The position numbers were made by a program, and so were the translations under genes. Below the pieces are notes generated by a model. The model was not told where the DNA came from. It did no database searches and saw only the letters and a list, made by a program, of their open reading frames with translations. This document shows, in pieces, positions 52,501 to 64,000 of a stretch of DNA of 64,000 nt. The stretch's first letter is position 1, and the number at the start of each line of letters is the position of its first letter. The DNA comes from Anisakis pegreffii (lineage: Eukaryota > Nematoda > Chromadorea > Rhabditida > Anisakidae): NCBI GenBank assembly GCA_035041965.1, contig JAPYMA010002875.1, positions 248,001-312,000 of the forward strand. The letters run 5' to 3'.

Positions 52501-54866
52501 GAATCCTCAACATGTCGTACGTACAATCGACCAAGACGAGTACTTTTATCCGGAAATATACTCACGCTGAATGATGACCCTTTCCAACTCGAATCAACAT
52601 CATCAAACTGCAAATGATTCCTAATTATCATTCTTTCCCGACAAATGTAATACAAATAAAAACTGTTCAATGAATCTTTTACATAAAAAGAAAAGCTCCG
52701 AGGACAGCCACATTACTACATAAACAAACAGCCTCTAAACTAACGAAGACATTATAATAATCATCTGTATGAACGAACCGCTTTCTGCAGCGGGTGAGTC
52801 CATTTGATTTTGAGCAATTTGAAGATCGATTTGAGTTGATCATTCAGCAAAAGTTTGATACGTATCAGCGCATTCTGCCCACAAGACTCAACGTAATTTC
52901 GATCGGATTCATTCTTTGGTGATAAATAAATGAAAATGTGCGACGGCAGAGGCTGTTCTGCTTTTTGACCTTAATCATACATTTGTTCATTTGAATCTTT
53001 TGACGACTTCAGGTTTCACCTGACCAAGGATAACTTCAACTAATGATTGAATGTGTTCACTGATTTTTATTCAAACGTACCGATTAATCAACACTGATCG
53101 TGAATGAAAACTTGATCGTTGTAGGGAATAAAACCTCACAACAAACACACTTTTATGATGGAAATCTTTCGTGCATATTGTTTTCATATATGATACAACA
53201 CCGCAGTGATCATAACTAAAAAACAAGAATTAAAAATGAGATAAACATGAAAAATAACTTGGGAATAATTTCTGTAGAGCTGGACATACTGGTGTTCGTA
53301 TCGGTACTGCTGGTTTCTTTTTTCTTTTCACTGACGTCCATCTAAATAAAAAAGAATCGAGCAAAAATTTTACATCAGTTCTTGAATATTCTGTTCGAAT
53401 ATTCCAAAATAAGCGATGTTCGTAAAATAATCTCGCAAACACATTACAATGGAATGTTTCCACTCGTTGGTATGTCGAAACATAATCAACTCAGAAACGA
53501 TAATCACACTTTTTATTAAGAAACGAAGGAGTTTAAATCATAAGGAAAACTTAGAAGAAGTATGCCCCTGCCCTGCCAAGACAGTTCTTTCTTAGGAGAT
53601 CGCCGCTTCATTTCGGTTCTTCTCCTGCTTAAACACCAGTCAGCTCGGCTCGGATTAGTTTATAGATTTGCTCTCAGGCTCACGTCGGTTACATTTTGAG
53701 GAATGCAAATAAACGCAATTTGAGAATGACGCAATGATCAAACTAACCCATCAAGAATGAGCTGTTTCAATTTAGTGGCATCAAACTTAGCACCATCAGT
53801 TCTTTTCCTCCATTCGAAACCATTAATTACAATAAACAATTCACGTGCATCTCGTGGTAAATCCGCCAGTAATGCTACAATGTATACACATTACAACTAA
53901 CTGGCCACTTAATCATTGACATTTGTGTGCGAAAATTAATTAGAGAAGATTATTGAAAAGTTTACACAATAAAATTCACAATGAGCGATTTATCGTTTTT
54001 GCAATTAAAATACGAAACAAAGTTGCTGAAAACGCCAACAGTTCAATAAAACAATGAACGAAACAACAAACTTTCATCGATCATAACAATCGAACGAAGT
54101 AATTTGAACGAGTTGAAATAATAATTACGGATTTGCTCCTTATCCTTGTTCATCTTTCGTCGACTCATTAATTTCGCTATCTGATCAAAATCCTTTCCAA
54201 ACTGCAAACACAATATCACACTACCTATTTGTTCACTCATAATTTTTGATTCATAAACCAATGAACACTGCAATGATACCATTGAATAAAATGCAACGAA
54301 TAACGATAACTTCATCTCACCTGCTTAATGCCTTCATAAAACAGACTGGTCTCCGTGTTATTCCACTGTCCCCATTTACGTGTGGTCTTCGCATTATTTG
54401 AAGATGATTGTTGAGTGGTGGTTGTTGTTGAAGTATTATTATTAGTAGTTGAAGTAGTCGATACAGACGCATTCAAATCACAATTACTGTCAGTGGTTGT
54501 GGAGTGCGGTGTTAGTGATGAACATGCTGATATGTCGGTGACATTGACACTCTTATCGGTTTCGTTAGCAGTGATCTTATTGTCAGTGTTGGTGTCGTTG
54601 TTGTTGCTGTGAGACTGAGAGAGTGAATACGGTCGGAATGTGAGACGACGACGTGAAGTTTGCGATGGAATCGAAGGCACATTGGCGCTTGTCGATGGAA
54701 TAACCGAGGTGTCACCACGTTGATTATTGGCTGCCATTGCACTGCTTTGATCAGTATTAGGCGATGATGTCGTTGAGAGTGCCAATGACAAACGTGGCCT
54801 TTGACTGGTCTGAGTCGCATTCACTGTCGATTGACTCATTCTGAACTGATCATCAACTTCGATCAT
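49553..54866 (-). CDS. CRAMP1: CRAMP1 (Crm/cramped) homologue, SANT-domain chromatin protein
   Basis: Ten exons join in phase: 54866-54321, 54201-54096, 53874-53748, 53341-53259, 52969-52779, 52607-52474, 52237-52102, 51371-51249, 51061-50705 and 50224-49553; 2475 nt, 824 aa. After a Ser/Thr-rich N-terminus of about 160 residues comes the SANT domain spanning exons 1-2 (RKWGQWNNTETSLFYEGIKQ, FGKDFDQIAKLMSR, NKDKEQIRNYYFNSFKLL). Then come LPRDARELFIVINGFEWRKR, VPIRTPVCPALQKL, LPSHIFIYLSPKNES and NALIRIKLLLNDQLKSIFKL, matching the conserved block of animal CRAMP1 that ends in the LIEFLKQKW helix, and SSFSVSIFPDKSTRLGRLYV. The long Asn/Ser/Thr-rich C-terminal half ends with NSIDYCRNFEQLL, like the family terminus. 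Drosophila cramped is a Polycomb-group-type regulator; the vertebrate protein is linked to histone gene control. Exon 7-8 boundaries are the least certain. Confidence 0.87.
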
Positions 54867-56072
54867 TACCGTTGATATGCTTCAATATCTACACGCTACG
54901 TACATATCACTCAAGTTCACTCTCAACAAATCCATTCAAATCATATTTTATGATGCTTGTGATAAACGATAAAAATCATATCTAAATGTTACTACGATAA
55001 ATGGAAATTTCTTTACAATGGATTATTACAATGATAAATGAAATGTTACAATGAAATAACATTTGCCCAGTCCCCGCAACTGACTTTGCTTCGCGCTTTA
55101 TTACCAAAACAAATATGGCAAGATCTATAAATTAGCAATTCGAAGTTCAATTTGTAAGGTTCAAAAAAATTTTACCATCGAATACAATAGTTATGAACGA
55201 AATTCATTGCCTCACTGACGGCGGTTGAATTCAGATCAGCCAGTTTCCAACAAGAGTTAACGAAATGAATAAATCTACGTGACAAGAGAGTAGAACTGCT
55301 CATCTCATAATGCGAAAATACTTGATCAGTGTTGACCAGACGGATCGTTTCACCGAAGCAAATGAAGAAAAGGTTGCCGAAGGATAAGTGTTTATTATGA
55401 AGACATCAAAAACACAATAATCATTCGAAAGCACTCATCGATATCGTAAAAATCCACCTAATTACTATCAAAACACTAAAGCATAGCTATACAACGATAA
55501 GCATTATGAATTGTTATCTGAAGACAGCCAAATAGCGAAGATATCGTATGAGTGAGGTAAACTTGAGCACAGTAAGAACACTCGGTTGATGGCAATAATA
55601 ACAATTACGTTCAATATTCAACGAGAAACAGAATCAAATAAGAGTTGGATGGATGCGGTCCAATATCTGCGTGCACTGCAAAATGAGATTAATACCTAAA
55701 ATTTGTTCAATTTATTATGATATCCAAAAGTGATATATTTAGAATAATAAACAATTTACTGATTAAAACAACTCACATAAAACTTTCTACTATACATTTA
55801 CAGAAATCAATCACACATAATGCGCTATTTTTAACGGAATATTCGACGGCAATGCGAAACAAATTTTAAAACGACAGAAATTTGAAAATAACTTTGGCAA
55901 TAAAATTCAATGCACAATAACGAAGTAGCATCCAACACAAATTAAATTCAGAGCGAGATGAAAAAAAAGAGTTGATAAGCTAATCAACAACTATCCTGAA
56001 GTATAATCAATATCAACAAAATTAATAATACTCGATATCAATGATAATAATTATTAATAATCTTAGCAATAA
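54867..56072. other. Gap between the DELE1-like gene and CRAMP1
   Basis: About 1.2 kb, AT-rich, no gene seen on either strand. Confidence 0.45.
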
Positions 56073-58252
56073 TTAAATCTGGTGTTTGCTGTTATACTTA
56101 TCAAGTGAATTACTGACAATATTACGAATATCATGAGGAAGTGATTTATTGTTGAGCCATCTCTCGATAAGACTACGGAACTGTTGATGTTTGATCGCAT
56201 TTTCGAGATATTCAATTGATGAACTGCGTTCACCATCTCTCAACAGTTTAATTGCCATAAAGTACTCGGCTCTTGAACATCCCATATCAGCTGATTGCTT
56301 CATTAGACTGATACCATACTCTCGATCCTTTTCAGTACCGATACCTCGGATATAACATACGGCTAGTTGGTACAACGATAACGCATGACCTAATTTCGAT
56401 GCCCTCTTCCACAGCAATATTGCCTTGAAATTTTGTATCGATTCAATTAGCTTTCATAATTATCAATCTGATATTTATGTTATATCTGATAACAAGAGCA
56501 AATCTTGTCGTTACATGAACACAACAAAATCATTCAACAGATACGTGTGTGCTGTGCCATCCAAGGAATGTGCTTTGAAAAATACTTTTCCATGTTAAGA
56601 GAATACTACCAAAAGCGAACGATCAAAATACGATTGTTATAAATGGCTAATGAAAAGTGAATGAATTAATGAGATAGTGATCAGAATGAAGAAGCAATCT
56701 GAAAATTACATTTGATAAATTTTTCTTCACGAACGTTCCATTCGAGTAGCACAGAGCAATATTATACATGGCGTCTGCACAACCAATATTCGCTGCCTTT
56801 ATCCAGCTTTCTAATGCCTCCTTTCCTAGATGTTCAGCTGCCATTTCCAAACCAAGTTCATTGTCTACGAATCCTCTGCAAACACACGTGAGGGGCATGT
56901 TTGATTGGAAAATTCAATTTAAAAAAAGCTTCATTCTGAACAGTGGGAATCCCTTTTTGTCTAAACCAAGAGATCGATAGAGTCACTCATCGTTATTAGT
57001 CTATAGCACATATCAATCAAATAAATCCTTTCAGTCAGTAGATTTGATAAATAATCGATAGATAATGAAATGTTTTAAACACAATTATCACACAGTACCC
57101 TCAACGAACGAACTGCTAAACATTCACCTCCTTATTTCCATCCAGTCCAGTGTGATCAGAATAATGCTATCAATGGCAATACACCAGTAAATCTACTGTT
57201 AACAGGTGATATGAGGATAGATAGATGTTCAGTTTGTAACAGACAAATCTACATAAATACCGGCATCCCCTTATAAATAACAGTAATATAACTGAACGAA
57301 TCACAATAAATGAAAAACAAACTTGAACTGATTGATCATATCATTCACATCGTTCTGCCATCCTTTGCTTGTCAGATCTTTATTCACTAACTCAGTTTGC
57401 ACAGCTGCTTCTGATGTGTTTACTTTTCTGTTCAATTTTCTGGATGCTGTTGCATCAAAATTCGTATTATCATTATTATTATTTAATGATGACGCGTCAA
57501 AGTTAATCTTTACTGGAAAAACGTCCAGTCGATTGGTGTTGCTATAGGTTGTTGCTGCATTGTGAGATCCTTCATAAATGGCACAAATTGAATTCTTATC
57601 CGAATGATTGTACACAAATCCATTCGTAGGCAATCCGATATTTGTGTATGTTATCGGATTGACGTAGAATGGTGCCGAACGTAGTTCTAAATTCAATGGT
57701 CTGAAATATAAATAAAGCAATTACATTTCAGTTCTAATGCACTTCACTTAATTATGCATCACATCGACGCAAGGGAATAGATGGAAAAGTTGGTCACAAT
57801 CCCTTAATTCATAAACTCACTCTCTCGCAACTTCCGATGGATCAATCGATAAACCTTCACCTCAACTACCTCGCTTTTAGTGAAAGTTTTGTTACGGTTC
57901 ACTTCATGGATATTCAAACACCTTATGAATCGCAATCAGCCGTTCCGTTCAACGTATAAAGCTAACAACCCTTCAAGTCCACTAACTGTACGATAACTGA
58001 AAATTTCCCTAGTTAAGGCTCTGAATCTAATAGGTAAACAAAATGACTCTTCCGATACCACTCTTTGTTTGTACGATTATAGCACCAAAGGTGGTTCATG
58101 AAAATGAGAAATAACGATGATACGATTAACCTTCGTTTCACGTCATCATGTTCATGGTCGTTCGATGATGAGGCTTGTACACATAAGTTCGACGGTACTA
58201 ATTTCAATCCCTTCCATACACTCGAAGTGATAACACGATGTGCATTTATCAT
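56073..58252 (-). CDS. DELE1-like mitochondrial Sel1/TPR-repeat protein
   Basis: Four exons, 58252-58131, 57700-57323, 56875-56710 and 56423-56073, join in phase to 1017 nt (338 aa). The first 35 residues (MINAHRVITSSVWKGLKLVP and on) are basic, hydroxylated and free of acidic residues, as a mitochondrial presequence. Residues about 42-167 are a low-complexity Asn-rich linker. The C-terminal part is a Sel1/TPR solenoid: LESWIKAANIGCADAMYNIA, LCYSNGTFVKKNLSN, ILLWKRASKLGHALSLYQLA, VCYIRGIGTEKD, ISLMKQSADMGCSRAEYFMA, then a shorter repeat. Order and spacing match human DELE1, which relays mitochondrial stress to the kinase HRI. Presequence plus Sel1 repeats is the main argument; a different Sel1 protein is possible. 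It has fewer repeats than human DELE1 (about 4 against 7). It is first in a run of four minus-strand genes. Confidence 0.62.
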
Positions 58253-58316
58253 TTACCTTAATCATTACACTGATCACTTCACGAACAAGTCGAAAATCAG
58301 TGAATACACGTTTTAA

Positions 58317-59618
58317 ACGACACATTTCGAGGTCTAACGCGATCTAGCAGGGCAATCAATAACTCTTAAAAATGTTCAAAAGTCCATTCATAAACCTGAG
58401 CTGCATTCAGAATTTCATTTTCACTTTTGTTGACGTTCACTTCAACTATCGTTTAAATAGATGCAAGTCTGCACGTCAACGACAACAGTCTATTTAGGAT
58501 ACGACTACTATTCAAAAGCTTCCTCATTACACCGCAAGAAAATAAGCATTCCATCTCACACTCAGAATTATTCGTTTATATGCAAATTGCTGTAGCAAAG
58601 GAATTCATCAAAAAGATAAATGGTGAAAAGGTAAAATCAGCTCAAAAATTTGATGATGTAAAATGTAAAACCAGATGTAACATGGAAATAAATCACGTGA
58701 AATCAGATGTAAAATCAGCATCAATGCAGTGAAACAATTCTTCGGTTAGTTAGGTTTCAAACATGTAAAGTTACTTCAGTTTAGTGTTAGCTCCAGAATT
58801 AGCAGTTTGAACACAAAAAAATTCGTTTCAGATTGAAAGAATACGTCAAAACGCGAACTTGAGTTCTACTTTGTTTTCTCTCGGAATGCCACACAACACT
58901 GAGTGCTTACTTCAGAAACTTTCAGCACCATCGGTATTGCCCCCAGTCACATCTCATAACGTTGTTATGACTGCATTTCCTTTTTGCAGTGACGGTCATT
59001 CGGATTACATTTTTAGCAGTTTAAATTGACCGAAATACTTTCCAGTGCTGAATTCAAGATGAAAATTCTTACAACTTCATCATCAATGAAAAACGTAAAA
59101 AATATTTGACTGGAAAATCCTCTGGTATTTCATTTTTTCAATGTTGTTATAAAATTATTGTGAACGGTGAACAGATCATCGAAGCTCGGTGGGAGTTCGC
59201 CGTGTTTTGTTGCTGATTCTGTACAGTAAGGTTCTTAATCGTCTGTTGGTGACACGTTCACAGATATACAGCATAACTACAGTTAATTTGACCAGAACTA
59301 GCAAAAAAGTGGCTCTAAATGTGTATCTAAAGAAATGAAGAAGCAATATTGCTTTCAGAAAGTGCTTCTTTGTTCAGTTGGTAATGTATCATTATACGTC
59401 ATCAAGTCACAATTTTCTACTAAGAACCATGTCGTTTGTGAGATTGATACGCGAGTAGGTTTTCCTCTCTAAATTTTATCAAATACAACGCATAATAAAA
59501 CACCAACGAGAAACAAAACAATCGATATCACAGCTCAATTACTGACTGTCCAAATTATCGAAACTAAAATTTGTACTATTATAATTGATAAATTGATAAA
59601 TCTACGCATTGAAAAGTC
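58317..59618. other. Intergenic stretch
   Basis: No gene seen. Possible promoter region for the DELE1-like gene lies just above 58252, without an element I can name. There is a local repetition around 58625-58720 of AAAATCAG/GATGTAAAA motifs. Confidence 0.4.
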
Positions 59619-59816
59619 GGCACTCGTGCTGTTTAGTCCCTCCACCCGCACGCAGGGACAAGCGCACGTGGACACGCCCACCGAAGTGATGTGTAACGCG
59701 TAAATAACGGGCGTGGCCAAAGCGCGCATGACAACGTGCGGCGGTGTAGTTGAGAGCGCGAAGGGTAATGCACGCTTGTTTGCGTGCGGGTGGAGGGACT
59801 AAACAGCACGAGTGCC
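59619..59816. mobile_element. 198-bp foldback/MITE-like element with perfect 36-bp terminal inverted repeats
   Basis: 59619-59654 (begins GGCACTCGTGCTGTTTAGTC) is the exact reverse complement of 59781-59816. Inside the arms further partial complementarity continues (CACGCCC near 59672 against GGGCGTG near 59709), so most of the element can fold back. It is much richer in GC than its surroundings. I see no clear target-site duplication. Minus-strand open frames at 59535-59908 are a by-product of its base composition. Confidence 0.9.
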
Positions 59817-61425
59817 CATAATCCTGTGTCATATAGCAGTCCGTAGCACTTAATAAAATGATACTTCAACGTCAATGTACACGTATCCCGGAAAATTGAG
59901 CAACACAAAATTCATAGAAAAGATAATTATTCTTCTTCGCATTATTTGAATTTCTTGGTGCGCATGCACTTCGTCACATGAGCGTGTCAGCGGGAGCAGG
60001 GCGGAGTGATGACCGTATCGCGTGGAAGTGAGACGAACTGAGAATAGTTATTGGAGCAGTGGTTCTCATGTTCGGGCGCTCCATTACCCCTTTTGATGAT
60101 CTGGCAGGCCGGCGTTACCTCCTCCCCACTCCTGATACAGGAACATACTGTTTCCACGTATACCGTCAGAAAGAAACGGAAAACCGGTCCGGAAATTTCT
60201 CAGTGGCGTGAGAGAAATTGATTTTCTGGAATAAAATAAGCATTTTTAGAAACTTATTTATCCCTTGCAGAAACAATATGAACCGCGGCAATCAGGAACG
60301 AAAATCGATGAAAAAATTGTTTGTTTTTCCACTCTGAAATGTTCAGGAATGCAATCTCGGGAAATGGCTGAAAACAGCAACATGCCTAAGTATCTCATTC
60401 ATGAGTAAGCGAGATGACTTTCAATCTAGAATCCCAATGACCACACGGTACACATTCGTCATGAAACAGGTGCCTATGACACGACTGAGCAGTTCCTTCA
60501 TTCACAACAATTCATTTACGAACTAAAAATCCCTTTATATGCAGTAAATAAAAAACTTACCAAACTTTTCAATGCAAACGAATAATAATAATTGACCAAT
60601 TCAGAAACACTCGCACTTCTCGCACCAAACCAGTGATCTTTTTCTGTCTTGCCAAAGAGCTCAATCAATTTTTACTGCTTGTGGGAGACGATGTCAGCCA
60701 ATGTATTGAAGAAGTTACAAAACATATCTGACTAAACAAACTTTTCTTTAGGCCCGGACGAGCAAATGATACTCAGAAAATAGGAGAAATACGAGTGTTA
60801 CAATGAACTAACCACATTTACATACTCAAATGAAAAACACCATCACAATGACGTTCTATCGTAACGTAATAACTGCAGAAATACTAGTTTTCCGTTACCC
60901 TTTCCCCTCTCGACACCCCTAAATTACCTAAAATGTATAATTTCACCCCCTATGAAAACTACTGCATCAGGGCAAACGAGAGATTTGAATGACTTTATAC
61001 TTTATCCAGAGATGAAACTAAAAAAAAATGTGAAAGGAATGAAACAAAATTATGTAAAATAGAGAAATTGTCAACAATTAAGAAATCATGGGTGATATTT
61101 TGATAAAAGGAACTATCCATAAAACCAATTTGTTCATCAGGAATGAGTCAAGACATTTGATATATCCTTCTCCACGATAATAGCAGATTTCGAAGCGGCA
61201 GTAATAGAAATCAAAGGCAGATGGAATTGACAGCAATAATAGTAGTAACGGTAGCATTGATAGTAATAAAAACAATAATAATATCAATCACAACACATTA
61301 ATAATCACTGAAATAGTAACAGTGGTAACATGAGAGCACCTAATAACAGCGATAACTATGAAGTGGTTCATTAGTTTGTTGTGATCCGAGCTTGTTTCCT
61401 GCCGAGAAGACCTGATTTGTTAGCA
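59817..61425. other. Intergenic stretch
   Basis: No gene recognised. The GC-rich part near 59960-60130 has no long frame. The frame 61078-61287 (-) begins with a Leu/Pro-rich hydrophobic run but arises from TAG/TAA-type trinucleotide repeats. Confidence 0.4.
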
Positions 61426-61431
61426 TCAGCC

Positions 61432-61626
61432 GGAGGATACTGTATTCTGTCCATCTGGAGGATACTGTATTCTGTCCAGCTGGAGGATACTGTATTCTGT
61501 CCAGCTGGAGGATACTGTACTCTGTCCAGCTGGAGGATATGGTATTCTGTCCAGCTGGAGGATACTGTATTCTGTCCAGCTGGAGGATATGGTATTCTGT
61601 CCAGCTGGAGGATACTGTATTCTGTC
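61432..61626. repeat. Minisatellite, 25-bp unit, about 8 copies
   Basis: Unit GGAGGATACTGTATTCTGTC followed by CAGCT repeats at 61432, 61457, 61482, 61507, 61532, 61557, 61582 and 61607. Variants include CCATCT in the first unit, a TACTCT for TATTCT change, and ATATGG for ATACTG in two units. Because 25 is not a multiple of 3 and the unit has no stop in any frame, long open frames appear on both strands (61371-61698); they are not evidence of a gene. Confidence 0.97.
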
Positions 61627-62117
61627 AAGATGCGGCATAATCTTACACCACACAGCTAATAGGACAGCAAGGCGGAGGACAGATAAACGCGCCTGCAATA
61701 GTAAATATCAATGTTTCATCAAATTATATATCAAGGAATACAATTTGACAAAATAAAATTTCTCATATCATTGCTAAACAACAATTTGAGAGTATAGTAA
61801 TCGCAATATTGAGAAGCAAAACTTCATATGTGTGCATTTATTTCACCAGGGCTTTGTCCATCTTCACGTAACACACGTTACTTCGCCTTATTCGAGCTCC
61901 TTGCTCGAGCTGACCAGTGCATGTCATGTCTTTAATTATTCAAGTTCGTATCGGCCCACTCGATAATGCTCAGTATCCGGTGATGTGATACTTGGCTCTT
62001 CATTAACCAAAACTCATCCTGCATAATCGCTTTCGTCTGGTTTATCTACACCACTTGCATGATTATATTTAATGTGATGTACTCGCGATTCGTGACGAGG
62101 AATGTTTATCTTACTGT

Positions 62118-62243
62118 TGTTCGTGAGTCTTCGGTATCTTAGAGTGCAAAACGCGTTACTGCTAATTGTAAGGATAACTTTAGGAAAGTTGTTCTTAGCA
62201 GTGACGCGTTTTACACTTTAAGATACCGAAGACTCACGAGCAC
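62118..62243. repeat. Inverted repeat with arms of about 48 bp
   Basis: The left arm (TCGTGAGTCTTCGGTATCTT, then a segment with AAAACGCGTTACTGCTA) is mirrored at about 62195-62243 with three or four mismatches (G/A and C/T type). The loop is about 28 bp. No coding sequence inside. Confidence 0.85.
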
Positions 62244-64000
62244 ATACTACGGGCAAATGTCATCACGATGTCATCATCACAACGCACTTATACTGGCTTT
62301 TGATTGCATTTACCATACATCGCTTCATTATAACTGATAATGTTGGTAAGTCACTTAAACACACACATAATCACATCACTCTTTACAAATTGCCATCAAA
62401 AGAGTGATGTTATTTTTCACGTGATTCGTTTCATTTCTGAGGAATGTTTATCTTAGTGTTCAACAACAAAAACATTCTTAAGGCGATTGCTCGTTGACAA
62501 TTTCATTCAGAAATGACATTGAGCGTGCTATGAAATCTTAAAAGAAATGAATAACGTATAAGAAGCGCAGTGTTATAACAATCCATAATCTTTACCGTCA
62601 ATCAGCTCACTTGATATGCAGTATGATCATTTTCGCTAATGTTTTCTGATCCATTAAACGAAAGAATATTAAATGAGATCAAACATTTGACTTTATTGTT
62701 TTAAATGATAAAATCGAATGAGTGCCGCAGTTCTCAGGTAACGATATGATGCTTTTGATTTATTGTTGATAAATAAACCTCACCACACTAACGATAAGCA
62801 CTCCAAGAAATTCGTTTGAGTGCACAGTCGGAGATCGCTAGTTAGAAATCTGATGCTTCTTTACGTTCCTTTTAAGCGGCAATAACAGCTGCAGTTCCTG
62901 CATTTGATGAAAGTTCTTGAAGTCTCTCTGGCATACCATTCGAATTCTCGCGTGAACCGGTGTCCGATATGTTACCAATTGCATGTTTTACCCTAACATC
63001 GCTACTTATAACTGGGTGGCTCCGATGTTGAATTTAATTGTGAATGGACTACGGGTCCATCTCCATCACTATCATAACGCAAACGGTATTTTTGTTAACA
63101 GTGTTCAAATTCAGCTGTTTTGCTTTGTCGTTTTCGAAATGTTCGATCGTTTTCGAATTTCGAAACATAGATACATCGTGCAAAAAATATCACTGTAAAG
63201 TTAGCAATACCAATGATCCCACTCCACGGAAATACTGCTGAAGGTATGGAAATACTGATATATGTACGCATTTTCTAATACAACATGTAACTAAGACGAT
63301 ATTTTTTTGCACGAAAATCTACACTTCAGATGTATCTATATTTCGAATCTATCTACACTTCAAAATCTACACTTCAGATGTATCTATATTTCGAATCTAT
63401 CTACACTTCAAAATCTACACTTGCACATTCAAAGTTCTCTGTGTATTCATTTTCATGAGCAGCAACTTTGACGTAATCAATGTGAATTTCAATACTGCCC
63501 GAAATTTCGCCTAGTCACTTCAAAGTTCGATGGATTCAGTAGCTATTGATACCTTGCAGAAAAATTTACTGGTGAATATTCTAATGATAGTCTGTCTTGC
63601 AGCAGGTTTTATTCAGAAAACTCTAACATAACAGATAATTTAAACGATTCTAGACTGCTTGATTCTATTTTATCATGAAGCGCATTCTTCGATATTCATT
63701 GATTTGCCCAAAATGTTTAACTTTGGACGAGGTAGTCCATTCCGAAGTTTCGTTAGTTATCATTATCACTGGCTTGAATCAAAATCCAGTTTTCACGAAC
63801 AACCGATACGGCTAATAATGACAATTGTTGTCGAAGAGAATGTAAACTGATTTGAATAATAGCACGGAACTGACGTCAGTATCAATATTCACTTCATAAC
63901 AATGAAGTGTCATTGAAAACTGACTGTGAATACTACGAAATCGAATACCATTTTTACATAGAAACATGCAAAAATTTATGAAAACCGAATAAGTGTGCAA
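62244..64000. other. Terminal intergenic stretch
   Basis: Apart from the 48-bp tandem duplication I see nothing identifiable. Frames such as 62983-63198, 63659-63850 (+) and 63812-64000 (-) have no family resemblance and no splice partners. Confidence 0.4.
63314..63424. repeat. Tandem duplication, 48-bp unit, about 2.3 copies
   Basis: The unit beginning AAAATCTACACTTCAGATGT starts at 63314, again at 63362 and partially at 63410. The first two copies are identical. Confidence 0.95.

Noticed and set aside
59535..59908. Three minus-strand frames with Cys/Arg-rich translations
   Set aside because: They are generated by the GC-rich foldback element, whose arms translate as mirror pieces.
61371..61698. 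Three overlapping open frames on both strands with repeating peptides
   Set aside because: They are translations of the 25-bp minisatellite, which has no stop codon in any frame.

Overview
The window is animal nuclear DNA: AT-rich, with genes cut into many small exons, weak donors and TTTCAG-type acceptors, and mostly short introns (several look like only 38-44 nt). The gene set, the BMP-type SMAD and the compact exons suggest a small-genome invertebrate, most likely a parasitic nematode. That placement is inference, because nothing in the window is strictly diagnostic. Almost no gene is visible as a long ORF; the annotation below was assembled exon by exon from family similarity and from phase-compatible splice sites. 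All splice junctions are predictions by eye.

Layout. 1-5.3 kb: no convincing gene. 5.3-9.5 kb (+): complete BMP-type receptor-regulated SMAD (8 exons, 435 aa, ending SSIS). 10.8-16.7 kb (-): a FANCM-family protein whose first RecA domain aligns without gaps to the active helicase but has lost every catalytic motif, plus probable C-terminal exons. 17.4-21.2 kb (-): an unidentified spliced gene with an approximately 11-copy, 193-bp satellite in an intron. 22.7-23.2 kb (+): last exon of a basic, Ser/Thr-rich unknown. 23.9-24.9 kb (-): decayed LINE reverse transcriptase. 25.4-27.4 kb: a family of degenerate inverted-repeat elements. 29.46-32.76 kb (-): an HMG-box plus Maelstrom-domain gene (11 exons), the best candidate for a surprising piece of biology here. 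34.4-35.4 kb (+): remnant of a Penelope-like retroelement (RT thumb and GIY-YIG endonuclease) beside a 48-bp inverted repeat.

39.5-58.3 kb (-): four genes in a row on one strand. In transcription order they are a DELE1-like mitochondrial Sel1-repeat protein, CRAMP1 (SANT domain), TRAP1 (mitochondrial HSP90) and Derlin-2. Gaps are 0.8-1.2 kb, so a shared transcription unit is possible but unproven. Two of the four (DELE1-like and TRAP1) carry mitochondrial presequences and Derlin serves ER quality control, so the block has an organelle-stress flavour. 58.3-64 kb: no gene seen; a 198-bp foldback element, an inverted repeat, a 25-bp minisatellite and a 48-bp tandem repeat.
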